This document shows positions 9,216 to 17,268 of a stretch of 64,000 nt of DNA, in pieces (positions within the stretch are counted from its first letter, which is position 1; each line of letters begins with the position of its first letter). The notes under the pieces were generated by a model. It searched no databases and had not been told where the DNA came from. It saw only the letters and a program-made list of their open reading frames with translations. Where the stretch lies: NCBI RefSeq assembly GCF_017303275.1, contig NZ_JAFKOJ010000007.1, forward strand, positions 62,001-126,000, given 5' to 3'. The position numbers were made by a program, and so were the translations under genes. Source of the stretch: Bacillus sp. NTK034. Lineage in GTDB: Bacteria; Bacillota; Bacilli; Bacillales; Cytobacillaceae.

Positions 9216-9252
9216 AAGCGCTTTCCTGAAAAACAAGGAACAGCGCTTTTTC
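9216..9252. terminator. Bidirectional terminator between cargo and tnpC
   Basis: AAGCGCTTTCCTG / CAAGGAACAGCGCTT inverted repeat with T-run on the plus strand and A-run before it, between the convergent membrane-protein gene and tnpC. Confidence 0.8.
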
Positions 9253-9296
9253 AATTTTTCCATTACTGTAACTAGGTAGATAGGAGATTTTCTTCC

Positions 9297-9680
9297 TTAC
9301 ATCTGCTTGTATATCTCCCCATAGGCAACTTTTAATTGACTTCTTAACTCTTTGTTGTCGGCCTCTAGTTTCTTAATCCTCCGCTTTAAGGATTCAATGA
9401 TTGCTTCTTTGCTTTCTTCCTTTATTTCTCTCTTTAATTGTTTTTTCAACCCCACCTTGCCACGTTCTTGCTCTCTTAAAGCTTCAATCCTTTCACGGAT
9501 CTCCTTGTTGTTATACAAGGTCGCTTTAGCTACTCCTGCCTCTTTAGAAACACTATTAAAATTAATACTGTTATATGCTTTTAAGAGCCTTTTTATGGCT
9601 TCATCGACTTTTTTGCTGGTTTCAGCTTTACGGATAGAATGCACCTGTTTTAAATGCTCCTGGAGATTGAATTTAGCCAT
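9297..9680 (-). CDS. tnpC: Tn554-type transposition accessory protein TnpC
   Basis: This 127-aa basic protein has a SxxxxVDEAIKRLLK segment, then a helix-turn-helix-like NSVSKEAGVAKATLYNNKEI (residues about 38-57) and a long C-terminal coiled coil (about 80-125). This layout matches the TnpC/DUF6262 protein that follows tnpB in Tn554 elements and modulates the frequency and orientation of insertion. Its start overlaps the end of tnpB by 8 bases, so it is translated as part of the tnpABC operon. Confidence 0.85.
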   Translation of the reverse strand: MAKFNLQEHLKQVHSIRKAETSKKVDEAIKRLLKAYNSINFNSVSKEAGVAKATLYNNKEIRERIEALREQERGKVGLKKQLKREIKEESKEAIIESLKRRIKKLEADNKELRSQLKVAYGEIYKQM

Positions 9681-11757
9681 TAGCCATATCCTTCTTTCTG
9701 TTCATCCGGTCTAAACGACCAAAAATAAAATTACCCTCGTTAATTATGTTTAAGATATTCTGATACCTTTCCAAGTTTCTTTCATTCTTCTCAGCAATCT
9801 CGGCCCTGCCATGACTCTTCAAAATATCAATTGTTTTAGAGGCGGTCTTTATCAGCAATTCATACTTTTGTTTGTCTAACTCAGAGAATCCTATAGCTAA
9901 ATCTTTACATGGGCGTCCACCATTACATGTTAAACATGGGGGCTCCTCAGAATAAGGGCAATTTCCGTTTATCCTTGCGTGGCAGCTTCCGTATGGGTTA
10001 TCTATGGCATTTAACTTATGGTCACGCCACAACATTTCAAGAACATCGGAAGGTACTTCTTCATCAGGAGTAATTTGTTTCACCTCGCCATTATAATTGA
10101 AACTGAATAGACCTTGTTTCATGGCTTCTTCAAATACTCTACGCTTTGTTCCATCTAATAACTTGGCGTATCTTACCGTCATTTCTGGTGAAGCATGTGC
10201 TAAAAGCTCCTGCACAGTAAGAATATCAGCTCCACTGTTTAACATTTTTACAGCGTAAGTATGTCTGAATTGATGAATCCTAAAGTGATATATTTCACCA
10301 TGCTCGTCTACTATTTTTTTTTCTTTGGCGAGTTTGTTTAACTCTTCTCTTATCCAACCGTTAGAATATGGCCGTCCTTTTCTAATACCTCTATGTCTAA
10401 AGAAAATATAATTATTGGGGTTGTTCTCTTCGTTACTTAGTCCTTTAGATTTATCAATTAGGACTGCTAGAATATTAGCCAAATCATCATCAATTGGTAT
10501 TGAGTGATCGGAAACATTAGTTTTGCTGATATCCGTAACTATTTGGTACTTATCGTTTATTTTAATTAAGCTATTATGATTTAATCTCAAAGCATCAGAT
10601 ACCCTAAGACCTGTTTTGAATGCAATCCATATTATTGGTTGGACTTCTTCATGAAGAGAGTTGATATTCTCAAACAGCTGTTCTAAAACAGAATCGGGTA
10701 TATAGTTTATTCTATCTGAACGCCTCTTATATTTAGGTTTATCCTCCGGAAATATTAAAACCCTTATGTCTTTTTCGGGTGCAAGATCGGGTGCAATCTC
10801 TTGGAGTCCTTGTAGGTACACTTTAATATGTGTTACAGCTTTTATAATATGATGCCTACCATTTGTTATTCGGTAATTTTGTTTAACAGTGTTGTTGAGC
10901 AAATCAAGATACTTTTTTATATGATGTCTGCTTAATTTAGTTAAATCATCCCAATCGCTCTCCACTGAGAATATAAAATCCAGAAAAACAGGGATATCAT
11001 TCAAATAATTTCTTGCAGATCCCCAAGATAAATCACTTGATAATAATCGCTGCTTAAAATACTGTTTAGTAACTTCACGAAATCTTGTATACCTTATTTT
11101 TGTGAAGTCCATAGTTGTATGGCTTCCGGCTTGATTATAATAAAGTCCGTATATACGATGTAGATTCTTCGCTTCCCAAACGTCCTTTTCCCACTCGTCC
11201 CTAAAATCTATCAACTTATTAAATTCGGTTAATAAATTTAGTAAGTATTTACCCAAGGGCGACTTTATTAAGTGTCCATTACGCTTATCGACATACTGAG
11301 TCGCTATTCCTTGGCTTTCTAACCAAAACAACCACTCTCGATTAATCTTATCTGTGTCTAATTCGGTTAGAGAGTTTAAATTAGGGCACTTTTCCTTGAA
11401 AAAACGTTTTAAAATTTGAATATTATTTGATTGTCCTACACAAAGAGTACTCATGGACCATTCATCCGCAAATATCTTCTTATGCACGAAAAATTTTATT
11501 TCTAGATTAATCAATTCATTTTCAAATGAGAAGTATATATACTTTCTGTTAAAAGTTGGGTTCTGCAACTGAACTTCAAAGTTAGGGATAGTTTTTAAAA
11601 ATTCAATTTCCCATCTATTGTTGTCGAAGAAATAGCTATCCTTGATATTTACTATTTCCAAATCACCATTTTCATTTATATATCGAGACTGGAAAGAAGA
11701 TAATTGATTCTTCATATATTCATGTATATTTGTAGTAATTAATGCCGGGTTGTTCAT
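9673..11757 (-). CDS. tnpB: Tn554-type tyrosine recombinase TnpB
   Basis: A 694-aa tyrosine recombinase. The N-terminal half is family-specific. The core-binding domain lies at about 215-320 and the catalytic domain at about 345-540, with TGLRVSDALRL (first Arg), HQFRHTYAVKML (His-x-x-Arg) and a final HASPEMTVRYAKL (Tyr). The C-terminal tail has a Cys cluster (CHARINGNCPY, CLTCNGGRPC) typical of Tn554 TnpB. Its start overlaps tnpA by four bases (ATGA). It acts with TnpA to insert the element at its attachment site. Confidence 0.92.
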   Translation of the reverse strand: MNNPALITTNIHEYMKNQLSSFQSRYINENGDLEIVNIKDSYFFDNNRWEIEFLKTIPNFEVQLQNPTFNRKYIYFSFENELINLEIKFFVHKKIFADEWSMSTLCVGQSNNIQILKRFFKEKCPNLNSLTELDTDKINREWLFWLESQGIATQYVDKRNGHLIKSPLGKYLLNLLTEFNKLIDFRDEWEKDVWEAKNLHRIYGLYYNQAGSHTTMDFTKIRYTRFREVTKQYFKQRLLSSDLSWGSARNYLNDIPVFLDFIFSVESDWDDLTKLSRHHIKKYLDLLNNTVKQNYRITNGRHHIIKAVTHIKVYLQGLQEIAPDLAPEKDIRVLIFPEDKPKYKRRSDRINYIPDSVLEQLFENINSLHEEVQPIIWIAFKTGLRVSDALRLNHNSLIKINDKYQIVTDISKTNVSDHSIPIDDDLANILAVLIDKSKGLSNEENNPNNYIFFRHRGIRKGRPYSNGWIREELNKLAKEKKIVDEHGEIYHFRIHQFRHTYAVKMLNSGADILTVQELLAHASPEMTVRYAKLLDGTKRRVFEEAMKQGLFSFNYNGEVKQITPDEEVPSDVLEMLWRDHKLNAIDNPYGSCHARINGNCPYSEEPPCLTCNGGRPCKDLAIGFSELDKQKYELLIKTASKTIDILKSHGRAEIAEKNERNLERYQNILNIINEGNFIFGRLDRMNRKKDMANG

Positions 11758-12896
11758 TCTCTGTTTTCCCCTTTATTGTTCTTATCGTAAATTCGAAAAG
11801 CGTATTGGGCTTTCTCCCAATTATTCTGAATTTCTTCTATAGATGGATGAAGATATAAATCTATCGTTGTCTGTATATTGCGATGCCCCAATCTTTCCTG
11901 TACCTGTTTAATATCTCCGGTTTGTTTATAAAATAATGTTGCGTGTGTATGCCTAAGAAGGTGAGGATGAACGGATATATTGCTCTTTTTCCTAAGTCTC
12001 TTAAAAAGAGCTGAAACATCATGATAATCCATTGGTTTTCCAGTATTATCACCGCGAATTTTTATAAACACGAATCCGTTTTCATAACCCATTTCATCAA
12101 TTATTTCATAGAGGTAATCATCGAAAAGATCCATTAATTCCTGGGATATGAATATCTCTCTTTCACCTGTTTTCAGTCTTGCTCCATTCTGTAATTCTCC
12201 ACGTTCTACTAAACGGATCTTATGTCCATTTTTAAAATCATATACAAAATCCTCTAGATATAATGAAAGCAATTCTCCTATCCTCAATCCTGTTTCAAAT
12301 AATGTTTGCAAGAGTAACCTGTCCCTGATATTATTAGTCGCGTTTATTAATTCCCCAACTTCCTCTTTGGTCAATGTCTTAATCTTTCTTTTCCCTCTTT
12401 TGATTTTCAAGATGTTTTTATGTAATGACTTTTTTCTATTAACATGGTACAAAAAATCTTTATAGTGCCTATGCCCTCTATTAAAGACCTCTTGCATTAT
12501 ATTATCTGCAATAGCTTTATCAATTTCCTCATTTCTGTAAAGGTAGTTATAAAAGTTTGTAACAACCGTAATTGTTAAATTGATAGTTCCCTCAGTTTTT
12601 CTTGCTGCAGTTTCAGATATTGGTGTTGTCTTTATACATGCATATGGATTTCTAAGCATCCCCACAAAATCAACTAAGTCTTCCAGCTTAATATATTTAT
12701 AGTCAATGTTCTTCTTTTTTAAAAAGGTAAAGTACTGTTTTAAAGCATAGCAGTAAGTCTTTTGAGTATTCGGACTTTTACCTGTTGAATCCAAGTATTT
12801 TATGTATTTCAATACAGGAAGAATGGGTATAGCATCGTCGTCAATTAGCATATACCTTTTACTGCAATCTTCTAAAATAACCTCTTGAACTCTCAT
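11754..12896 (-). CDS. tnpA: Tn554-type tyrosine recombinase TnpA
   Basis: Start set at the ATG at 12896, preceded by GTGGGGTGAAATCT, rather than 12 codons upstream where no site exists. The protein has an N-terminal SAM-like core-binding domain (about 20-130) and an integrase catalytic domain with TGLRIGELLSLY (Arg), HLLRHTHATLFY (His-Leu-Leu-Arg-His) and RLGHRNIQTTIDLYLH (Tyr). About 380 aa matches TnpA length. It is the first gene of the tnpABC operon, close to the right end of the element, as in Tn554. Confidence 0.92.
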   Translation of the reverse strand: MRVQEVILEDCSKRYMLIDDDAIPILPVLKYIKYLDSTGKSPNTQKTYCYALKQYFTFLKKKNIDYKYIKLEDLVDFVGMLRNPYACIKTTPISETAARKTEGTINLTITVVTNFYNYLYRNEEIDKAIADNIMQEVFNRGHRHYKDFLYHVNRKKSLHKNILKIKRGKRKIKTLTKEEVGELINATNNIRDRLLLQTLFETGLRIGELLSLYLEDFVYDFKNGHKIRLVERGELQNGARLKTGEREIFISQELMDLFDDYLYEIIDEMGYENGFVFIKIRGDNTGKPMDYHDVSALFKRLRKKSNISVHPHLLRHTHATLFYKQTGDIKQVQERLGHRNIQTTIDLYLHPSIEEIQNNWEKAQYAFRIYDKNNKGENRE

Positions 12897-13027
12897 AGAT
12901 TTCACCCCACATAATTTGAACAAAGTAGACATACTTATTTAAATCTAATTTATCCTTCTAATATATAAAAAAAAGAGAATCAATGAACATATAATGAACA
13001 TTGTATCCTCTAAAAATTATAATATAG
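12897..13027. other. Right end of the Tn554-like element
   Basis: AT-rich 130 bases between tnpA and the ligase junction. They contain two direct copies of AATGAACAT near 12980-13003, which could be recombinase-binding repeats, and a promoter-like region for tnpA. Confidence 0.5.
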
Positions 13028-13183
13028 TTAATCGTTATTATGGCGGGTATATAAACGGGTAATGCCATTAAGTTTTGTATATAGTAAGCGGATCCCATCC
13101 AGCTTCAGCTCGGTAATCCACTTTTCATCATCAAATGGAAGATTTTCTGGTGCTTTATGCAGCAACATTAAAGATACAAACAT
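13028..13183 (-). pseudogene. ATP-dependent DNA ligase, N-terminal part with the catalytic KxDG
   Basis: A 51-codon minus-strand frame with a good site (TTAGAGGTGAAAGT before ATG). It encodes MFVSLMLLHKAPEN, then TELKLDGIRLLYTKLNG and ends TRHNND before a stop that comes from transposon sequence. KLDG is the ligase adenylation motif I. In intact ligases of this type the next residues are NEVTSLFPEI, which is where the fragment at 3454-4146 takes up. Thus the promoter-proximal part of the gene is here and the transposon cut it in the codon after Asn-Asn. Confidence 0.88.
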
Positions 13184-13546
13184 ACTTTCACCTCTAATCC
13201 CATTTTACATCAGCATGATGATAAACGAAGGAGGTACTTAGAGGGATACAAAGAAATTTGTACTAGTATTACCATTAAATTTTGTTTAAAGTAAGTTAAT
13301 CCATTTCGTTTTAAATAATTTGTACAAGGACCTGAAAGAGTCCCTCCTGCATCCCTCCTTTTTCTATATTGTGGCTAAAAACAACCATATAAGGGTTCTT
13401 TATTTAAATGATAGTCCTTCCAGGTACCTAGATATATTACTTTCTTTTCTTGTACAGACATACACTAAAAGCCTATTATGAATAAGAACTTCTTTTTATT
13501 TTTTTAAAGTTATTGTTTACTTTTCTCTAACTAATTCGTCTTATGT
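13184..13546. other. Intergenic region with a decayed second copy of ligase sequence
   Basis: On the minus strand, 13257-13330 resembles the nearby ligase segment coding for DGIRLLYTKLNGITRLYT (shared runs such as CTTACT, ACAAAA, TTAATGG) but is full of stops, so it is an old duplicate. An ECF-like promoter for the next gene lies at the right edge: TTGTTTAC at 13513-13520 and CGTC at 13537-13540, 16 bases apart. Confidence 0.45.
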
Positions 13547-13567
13547 TTGATGGGAAAGGGGGCAGAG

Positions 13568-14065
13568 ATGTTTGAGGAAGAACAAGCAAAGACTTTAAAC
13601 AGCGAATTAAATGTCGTTTATAAATATCTAAGAAAGCATGGTATTTCACATGTCGATGCTCAAGATATTGTCCAAGAGACTGCTTTTAAATTTCTGTCCT
13701 ATTCAGACTCTATAAAATCCCAGAACATTAGAGGGTGGCTCATTCGAGTGGCCTTAAATTTTCATCATGATCAATATCGAAAGAAAAAAAGAATAAAACT
13801 TGGATTTAATGATGAACACTTAAAATTATTATCAAATGATTTGCCTGAAGACCTTTTACTTGGAAATGAAAAAAAAGAAGAAATACGGACAACATTAGAT
13901 CGACTTAATCCCCTTTATAAAGAATTGATTTTGCTTAAATATTATTGGGATTTAAAGTATAAAGATATTTCAATTTTGCTTGATATGAAAATAGATACTG
14001 TGAAAACAAACTTATATCGGGCCCGGAACCAATTCATTAAGTTTTATAAGGAGGTTAAAGAATGA
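13568..14065 (+). CDS. Second ECF-type RNA polymerase sigma factor
   Basis: The ATG at 13568 is used because AAAGGGGGCAGAG precedes it; the frame is open a few codons further up. Region 2 shows DAQDIVQETAFKFLSY (about residues 32-47) and RGWLIRVALNFHHDQYRKKKR; region 4 shows LNPLYKELILLKYYWDLKYKD and a TVKTNLYRARNQF helix. The 165-aa length is typical of the SigM/YlaC-like ECF class. The promoter in front is ECF-like, so self-activation is likely. The next gene overlaps by four bases and encodes its regulator. It lies outside the transposon. Confidence 0.9.
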   Translation: MFEEEQAKTLNSELNVVYKYLRKHGISHVDAQDIVQETAFKFLSYSDSIKSQNIRGWLIRVALNFHHDQYRKKKRIKLGFNDEHLKLLSNDLPEDLLLGNEKKEEIRTTLDRLNPLYKELILLKYYWDLKYKDISILLDMKIDTVKTNLYRARNQFIKFYKEVKE

Positions 14066-15078
14066 GCGATAAAAATCCAAGAGATATGGCACATGAAAAT
14101 AGTGAGCAAAGTGAACCTTTTGAGGAAATTGACTTTACAAGCAGCCCATCTGTTCAAAAAGTTTTTAAGAAAACCAGGAGGAGACAAACCTTTAAATATG
14201 TCTTTATTGCGTTCCTTACTACCGCAATTGTAATTACTGCTGTAATATTTGGGAGCCAGGCCATTCTAAACAATAAGATAAATGAACATCAACAAAAATC
14301 ACTAAAAGAAACAGTGTCCGGCGCAAATGTTCATAGGAGTGAATCATATTATTTTCATGATATGTTTAGTGTTACTGAAGAAACTAAATATCGTAAGCAA
14401 CTTGGCGATCGCTATATAATTTGGGATAAAAAAACGAAGAGGATCCCGTTAATCGGAAAGATAGAAACAGTTAGCCAAGGAAGTGGGATGACAGGAATAA
14501 ACACGTTGGATAAAGAAGCTAAAAGAACAGTCCGTTATAATGACTTCAATAACGAAAGAGAAATAGAATTTTATTACCCTGATGTTTCTTATAGTCACAT
14601 TCCTAATGAACTGGATGTAGCCCTGGGGTTGGATAACAACAAACTTATTGAAATTGCTATTTCCTTTAATCAACCAATGACTTTAGATCAACTCAGTAAA
14701 CAGCTAGGCTACAAGAATGTTAATTGGTTATGGGTCGATACCACATCCCATTCAAAGAAAGAAGAAATAAATAAAATAAAGGTTGCAACTGTTAAAACCA
14801 AATGGGGTGAAGACGCTTTCGGTATTGATGTGTCAGGGACTTCCCCCTACACAACAGAAACCGGGCAAGTATTTTTAAGTACCATGGAGGAACTTAGCAA
14901 TTCAAATTCCACAATTAAAAAGGCATTAAATACTATTAGAGAAAATACAAAAAACTCTAATGGAGAGTTGTTGATAAGTGGTGCAGTATTTACCGGAACT
15001 CCAGAGGAATTGGAACGCTTAAAAGGACTGAAATTAATAAGAGCATCTGTGCTGGGAGCAACAATAGATAAATATTAA
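14062..15078 (+). CDS. Membrane anti-sigma factor (sigma factor regulator N/C domains)
   Basis: The start ATGAG overlaps the sigma stop (ATGA), indicating coupled translation. The cytoplasmic part (about 1-45) is acidic, then basic. One membrane span follows (YVFIAFLTTAIVITAVIFGSQ, about 47-67), then a long external domain. The pattern (VQKVFKKTRRRQTFKYV before the span, later VALGLDNNKLIEIAISFNQ and the LISGAVFTGTPEELERL end) fits the Sigma_reg_N/Sigma_reg_C family of bacilli. It should hold its sigma factor at the membrane until an envelope signal releases it. Confidence 0.85.
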   Translation: MSDKNPRDMAHENSEQSEPFEEIDFTSSPSVQKVFKKTRRRQTFKYVFIAFLTTAIVITAVIFGSQAILNNKINEHQQKSLKETVSGANVHRSESYYFHDMFSVTEETKYRKQLGDRYIIWDKKTKRIPLIGKIETVSQGSGMTGINTLDKEAKRTVRYNDFNNEREIEFYYPDVSYSHIPNELDVALGLDNNKLIEIAISFNQPMTLDQLSKQLGYKNVNWLWVDTTSHSKKEEINKIKVATVKTKWGEDAFGIDVSGTSPYTTETGQVFLSTMEELSNSNSTIKKALNTIRENTKNSNGELLISGAVFTGTPEELERLKGLKLIRASVLGATIDKY

Positions 15079-15121
15079 GCAATAATCAAACCTTCTGAAT
15101 GGCACAATTTACACACTTCAC

Positions 15122-15150
15122 TCCCGTCTTTTAGACGGGATTATTTTAAT
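15122..15150 (+). terminator. Terminator of the second sigma/anti-sigma operon
   Basis: TCCCGTCTTTTAGACGGGA hairpin followed by TTATTTT. Confidence 0.75.
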
Positions 15151-15173
15151 ATTCTAACTGCGTGTTATATTTA

Positions 15174-15298
15174 ACTGAATATTCTTTGAAAAAGCTAATA
15201 CATGGTAAAATATTACCTATAGGAATCTTGGTACTGGGTTTGTATGATCTATTAAAAATCTATAAAACCTTTTCAAAGGAAAAAATGGAGGGAATTCA
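15174..15298 (+). promoter_or_regulatory. Promoter of the small membrane protein gene
   Basis: TTGAAA at 15187-15192 and TAAAAT at 15210-15215, 17 bases apart, upstream of the ribosome-binding site AATGGAGGG at 15285-15293. The 84-codon frame across this region is judged spurious. Confidence 0.55.
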
Positions 15299-15472
15299 AT
15301 GTCTAAAGATGATATTAAAAGTCAGAAACAAAAGAAGGCTCAAACTGTATATAGAAAACTTACACAACAGAATAAACCAGAAAAGAATAAGAACAAGTGG
15401 GGGATATACGATGTAGTTATTGTTTTATTATTTATACTAATTCTATTATTAAATAAAATTTTTGATATTTAG
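15299..15472 (+). CDS. Small tail-anchored membrane protein (57 aa)
   Basis: ATG 6 bases after a GGAGGG site. The first 35 residues are very basic (KDDIKSQKQKKAQ, KPEKNKNK) and the last 22 form one hydrophobic helix (VVIVLLFILILLLNKIF), so it should insert by its C terminus with the basic part in the cytoplasm. I do not recognise a family. It has its own promoter, so it is probably a real single-gene unit. Confidence 0.65.
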   Translation: MSKDDIKSQKQKKAQTVYRKLTQQNKPEKNKNKWGIYDVVIVLLFILILLLNKIFDI

Positions 15473-15861
15473 GAATCATACCTTGAATGGGTATTGATCT
15501 TTTTTTAGCCCGCTTTTTACCTCTCTAATTAAGTGCTCCCTCTCTAATTTATTATTAGTCCTTCAATTTCAATATTTTAATAAAGGATTAATTCTTAGTT
15601 CCTCATTAGGTAAAACACATCTCAAATCTGTAATTACCTTATACCTCATTTATTAATATTTCTAAATCTGATCTAGCTAAATATCTTGTCAAAAAAATTA
15701 AAATTTCAAATCTTTTCAATTTTTATGGAAATAATAACATAAAATTGTTATTATTTTACATAGGGTTGGCCAACCTTTCTCTTTATCTATAAATCTGATA
15801 TAACCTCGTATTCTACTATTAATGACTAGGATTATATCTAAAAAAAGGAGCTATACCAAAA
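15473..15861. other. AT-rich intergenic region without a supported gene
   Basis: Nearly 400 bases, strongly AT-rich, with many stops in all frames. The right edge holds the ribosome-binding site of the next gene (AAAAAAGGAGC at 15841-15851) and promoter-like AT blocks. I see no other structure. Confidence 0.5.
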
Positions 15862-16476
15862 ATGAGAAAATCCCTAATATCTTTATTAGCTATCTCAACT
15901 TTTACAATGGGAGGATTAGCTGTAAGCGCTGAAGAAATTGATTCTTCAAATAGTGATATTGCAAATGCCGAAGTGATAGAGGTTTATGATGAATTAGATT
16001 TAGCTTCAGCCAAAAATCTCAAAGAGTATACTGAAACTGAAAATGTTAATGATGGACTAAATACCCAATCAGGATTTGTAGAAGAAACGATTACCGTTAA
16101 GGAATCACTTATACCACTGAAGGAAAATTCATCACAGTTTACTACCTTTGGTGCTGGAGAATGGGATTATATTACCTCTGACACTATTAATACGGGGGCT
16201 TCTAAGATAGTTAGTTCAAATGGTGGGGATTTTTTGTTTATTGTTGATCAACCTTCCGTTGGTCCTGGCTTCACATGGATGTATAAAATCATGGAAGATG
16301 ATGGGGCTGTAGGTGATGATACGGTGGGCACAGTTACCTTAAACAACACTGGAACTCCACAAGAGATAATTGTTAACGCTAGAAATTATGTAGACGGTGA
16401 TAATAAAAAAGCAGAGTTTTATATAATCAAAATGACAGTTCCTACAAGATCTGTAGATGTGGACTTTTATGATTAA
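15862..16476 (+). CDS. Secreted protein of unknown function (204 aa)
   Basis: It has a clear signal peptide, residues 1-24, ending AVSAEE. The next 60 residues are acidic and likely disordered (SNSDIANAEVIEVYDEL). From about residue 90 on there is a compact beta-rich domain (WDYITSDTI, FLFIVDQPSVGPGFTWMYKI, VTLNNTG). No cysteine and no catalytic motif that I can name. The gene stands alone, with a hairpin terminator after it. Confidence 0.75.
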   Translation: MRKSLISLLAISTFTMGGLAVSAEEIDSSNSDIANAEVIEVYDELDLASAKNLKEYTETENVNDGLNTQSGFVEETITVKESLIPLKENSSQFTTFGAGEWDYITSDTINTGASKIVSSNGGDFLFIVDQPSVGPGFTWMYKIMEDDGAVGDDTVGTVTLNNTGTPQEIIVNARNYVDGDNKKAEFYIIKMTVPTRSVDVDFYD

Positions 16477-16524
16477 TTGAATAAGTAATAAGGCTAATTC
16501 GATTTTACTAATTCATCAAATAGT

Positions 16525-16580
16525 ACATAAATAATGTCCTCCTTTCATTTCTTGAGAGGTGGACATTATTTATGTAGAAA
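16525..16580 (+). terminator. Hairpin terminator of the secreted-protein gene
   Basis: A perfect 15-base inverted repeat, ACATAAATAATGTCC at 16525-16539 and its complement at 16561-16575, followed by A-rich rather than T-rich sequence on the plus strand. It may be bidirectional or a remnant of a small repeat. Confidence 0.5.
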
Positions 16581-16671
16581 AAAGGCTTTACCTAAAACAA
16601 TTGTTATAGTACCTTCTAACATTGCTGTTACGGATAAAGAAGCAATAAAAGAAGATGATTTATTTTCCTAA
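16573..16671 (+). pseudogene. Fragment of a coding sequence (3' end only)
   Basis: An open frame without a start codon reads LPKTIVIVPSNIAVTDKEA and ends IKEDDLFS-stop. Composition looks protein-coding, so this is likely the tail of a lost gene. I cannot name it. Confidence 0.3.
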
Positions 16672-16709
16672 TAATTGAATATTGTAGGTACATTCTATGA
16701 GGTGATATT

Positions 16710-17015
16710 TTGAAAAAAATTACATACTTAATAGGCGGAATAGTACTTGGTATTATAATTTCGTATTTTACTCTAGATTATACTGGTTGGATTTTTTACG
16801 AAATGGATGATAAAGGGAATACAGCCAAGACCTCAAACGAACTGGATTTTGATTTACTTACAAATTCGTTTTTAATCATATTAGCGTGTACATTACTAAT
16901 ATATATAGCTGGGACATTAATAGATAAATATAGAAAAAAAATTTGTTCTAATAACTGTCTAACCGGTTCAATAAAAAGAGCAGGCTTGGCCGATGACCTA
17001 AAAGGGGAGTTTTAA
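16710..17015 (+). CDS. Small membrane protein with two spans (101 aa)
   Basis: The TTG start lies 7 bases after a TGAGGTGA site. Residues about 4-22 (ITYLIGGIVLGIIISYFTL) and about 52-70 (LLTNSFLIILACTLLIYIAG) are membrane helices, with an acidic loop between them and a basic C-terminal tail (DKYRKK, then a KRAGLADDLKGEF end). No family recognised. Confidence 0.65.
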   Translation: MKKITYLIGGIVLGIIISYFTLDYTGWIFYEMDDKGNTAKTSNELDFDLLTNSFLIILACTLLIYIAGTLIDKYRKKICSNNCLTGSIKRAGLADDLKGEF

Positions 17016-17067
17016 GAGCAAACTTTATCTGGATTAAAAAAATGATACTCTATTTTGAAAGTTATGC

Positions 17068-17256
17068 TATAATATCTATATATTTCTATTTATTTCTTCT
17101 TTTTCCATCCAAGCGGAAGGAATCTACGGGTTAACAAAAAGCACTCCTTGAAGTGATCAAAAGTATCTGTTTTGTTGTGATACTAATTGATGACTTGAAG
17201 GAGTGCTCTTTTTTTTGTGCTCAAGCCCTGTGTAGAGGAGGAACTTTTTAAGGAGG
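17068..17256 (+). promoter_or_regulatory. ANGC-hairpin attenuator leader of the primase/SSB operon (copy a)
   Basis: Extended -10 ATGCTATAAT (TATAAT at 17068-17073). Thirty bases on is a small hairpin at 17103-17122: stem TTCC/GGAA, A-A mismatch, TCC/GGA, tetraloop AAGC. A strong terminator follows: AGCACTCCTT-AAGT at 17140-17154 pairs with 17193-17208, then eight T. After it comes the box AACTTTTTAAGGAGG at 17242-17256 just before the primase start. Six other operon starts in the window have the same four parts. Confidence 0.85.
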
Positions 17257-17268
17257 AGGAGATTGTTT

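Larger units (their letters stand above)
4129..13036. mobile_element. Tn554-family transposon (about 8.9 kb) inserted in a DNA ligase gene
   Basis: The two halves of one ligase reading frame lie outside this interval in the same orientation: N-terminal half ends ...TRHNN at 13034-13036 and the C-terminal half resumes NEVT at 4129-4131. The interval has tnpA, tnpB and tnpC at its right side, which is the Tn554 gene order, starting about 100 bases from the right junction. Cargo is a class B PBP, an ECF sigma/anti-sigma pair and a membrane protein. No terminal inverted repeats or target duplication are evident, as expected for Tn554-type insertion. Edges are inferred from the ligase frame and may be off by a few bases. 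Confidence 0.85.

Noticed and set aside
13028..13183. A small intact ligase-like gene
   Set aside because: It stops exactly at the transposon junction and continues in the fragment at 4146, so it is one half of a broken gene.
15162..15416. 84-codon open frame
   Set aside because: It covers the promoter and overlaps a better-supported 57-aa gene in another frame that has a GGAGGG site.
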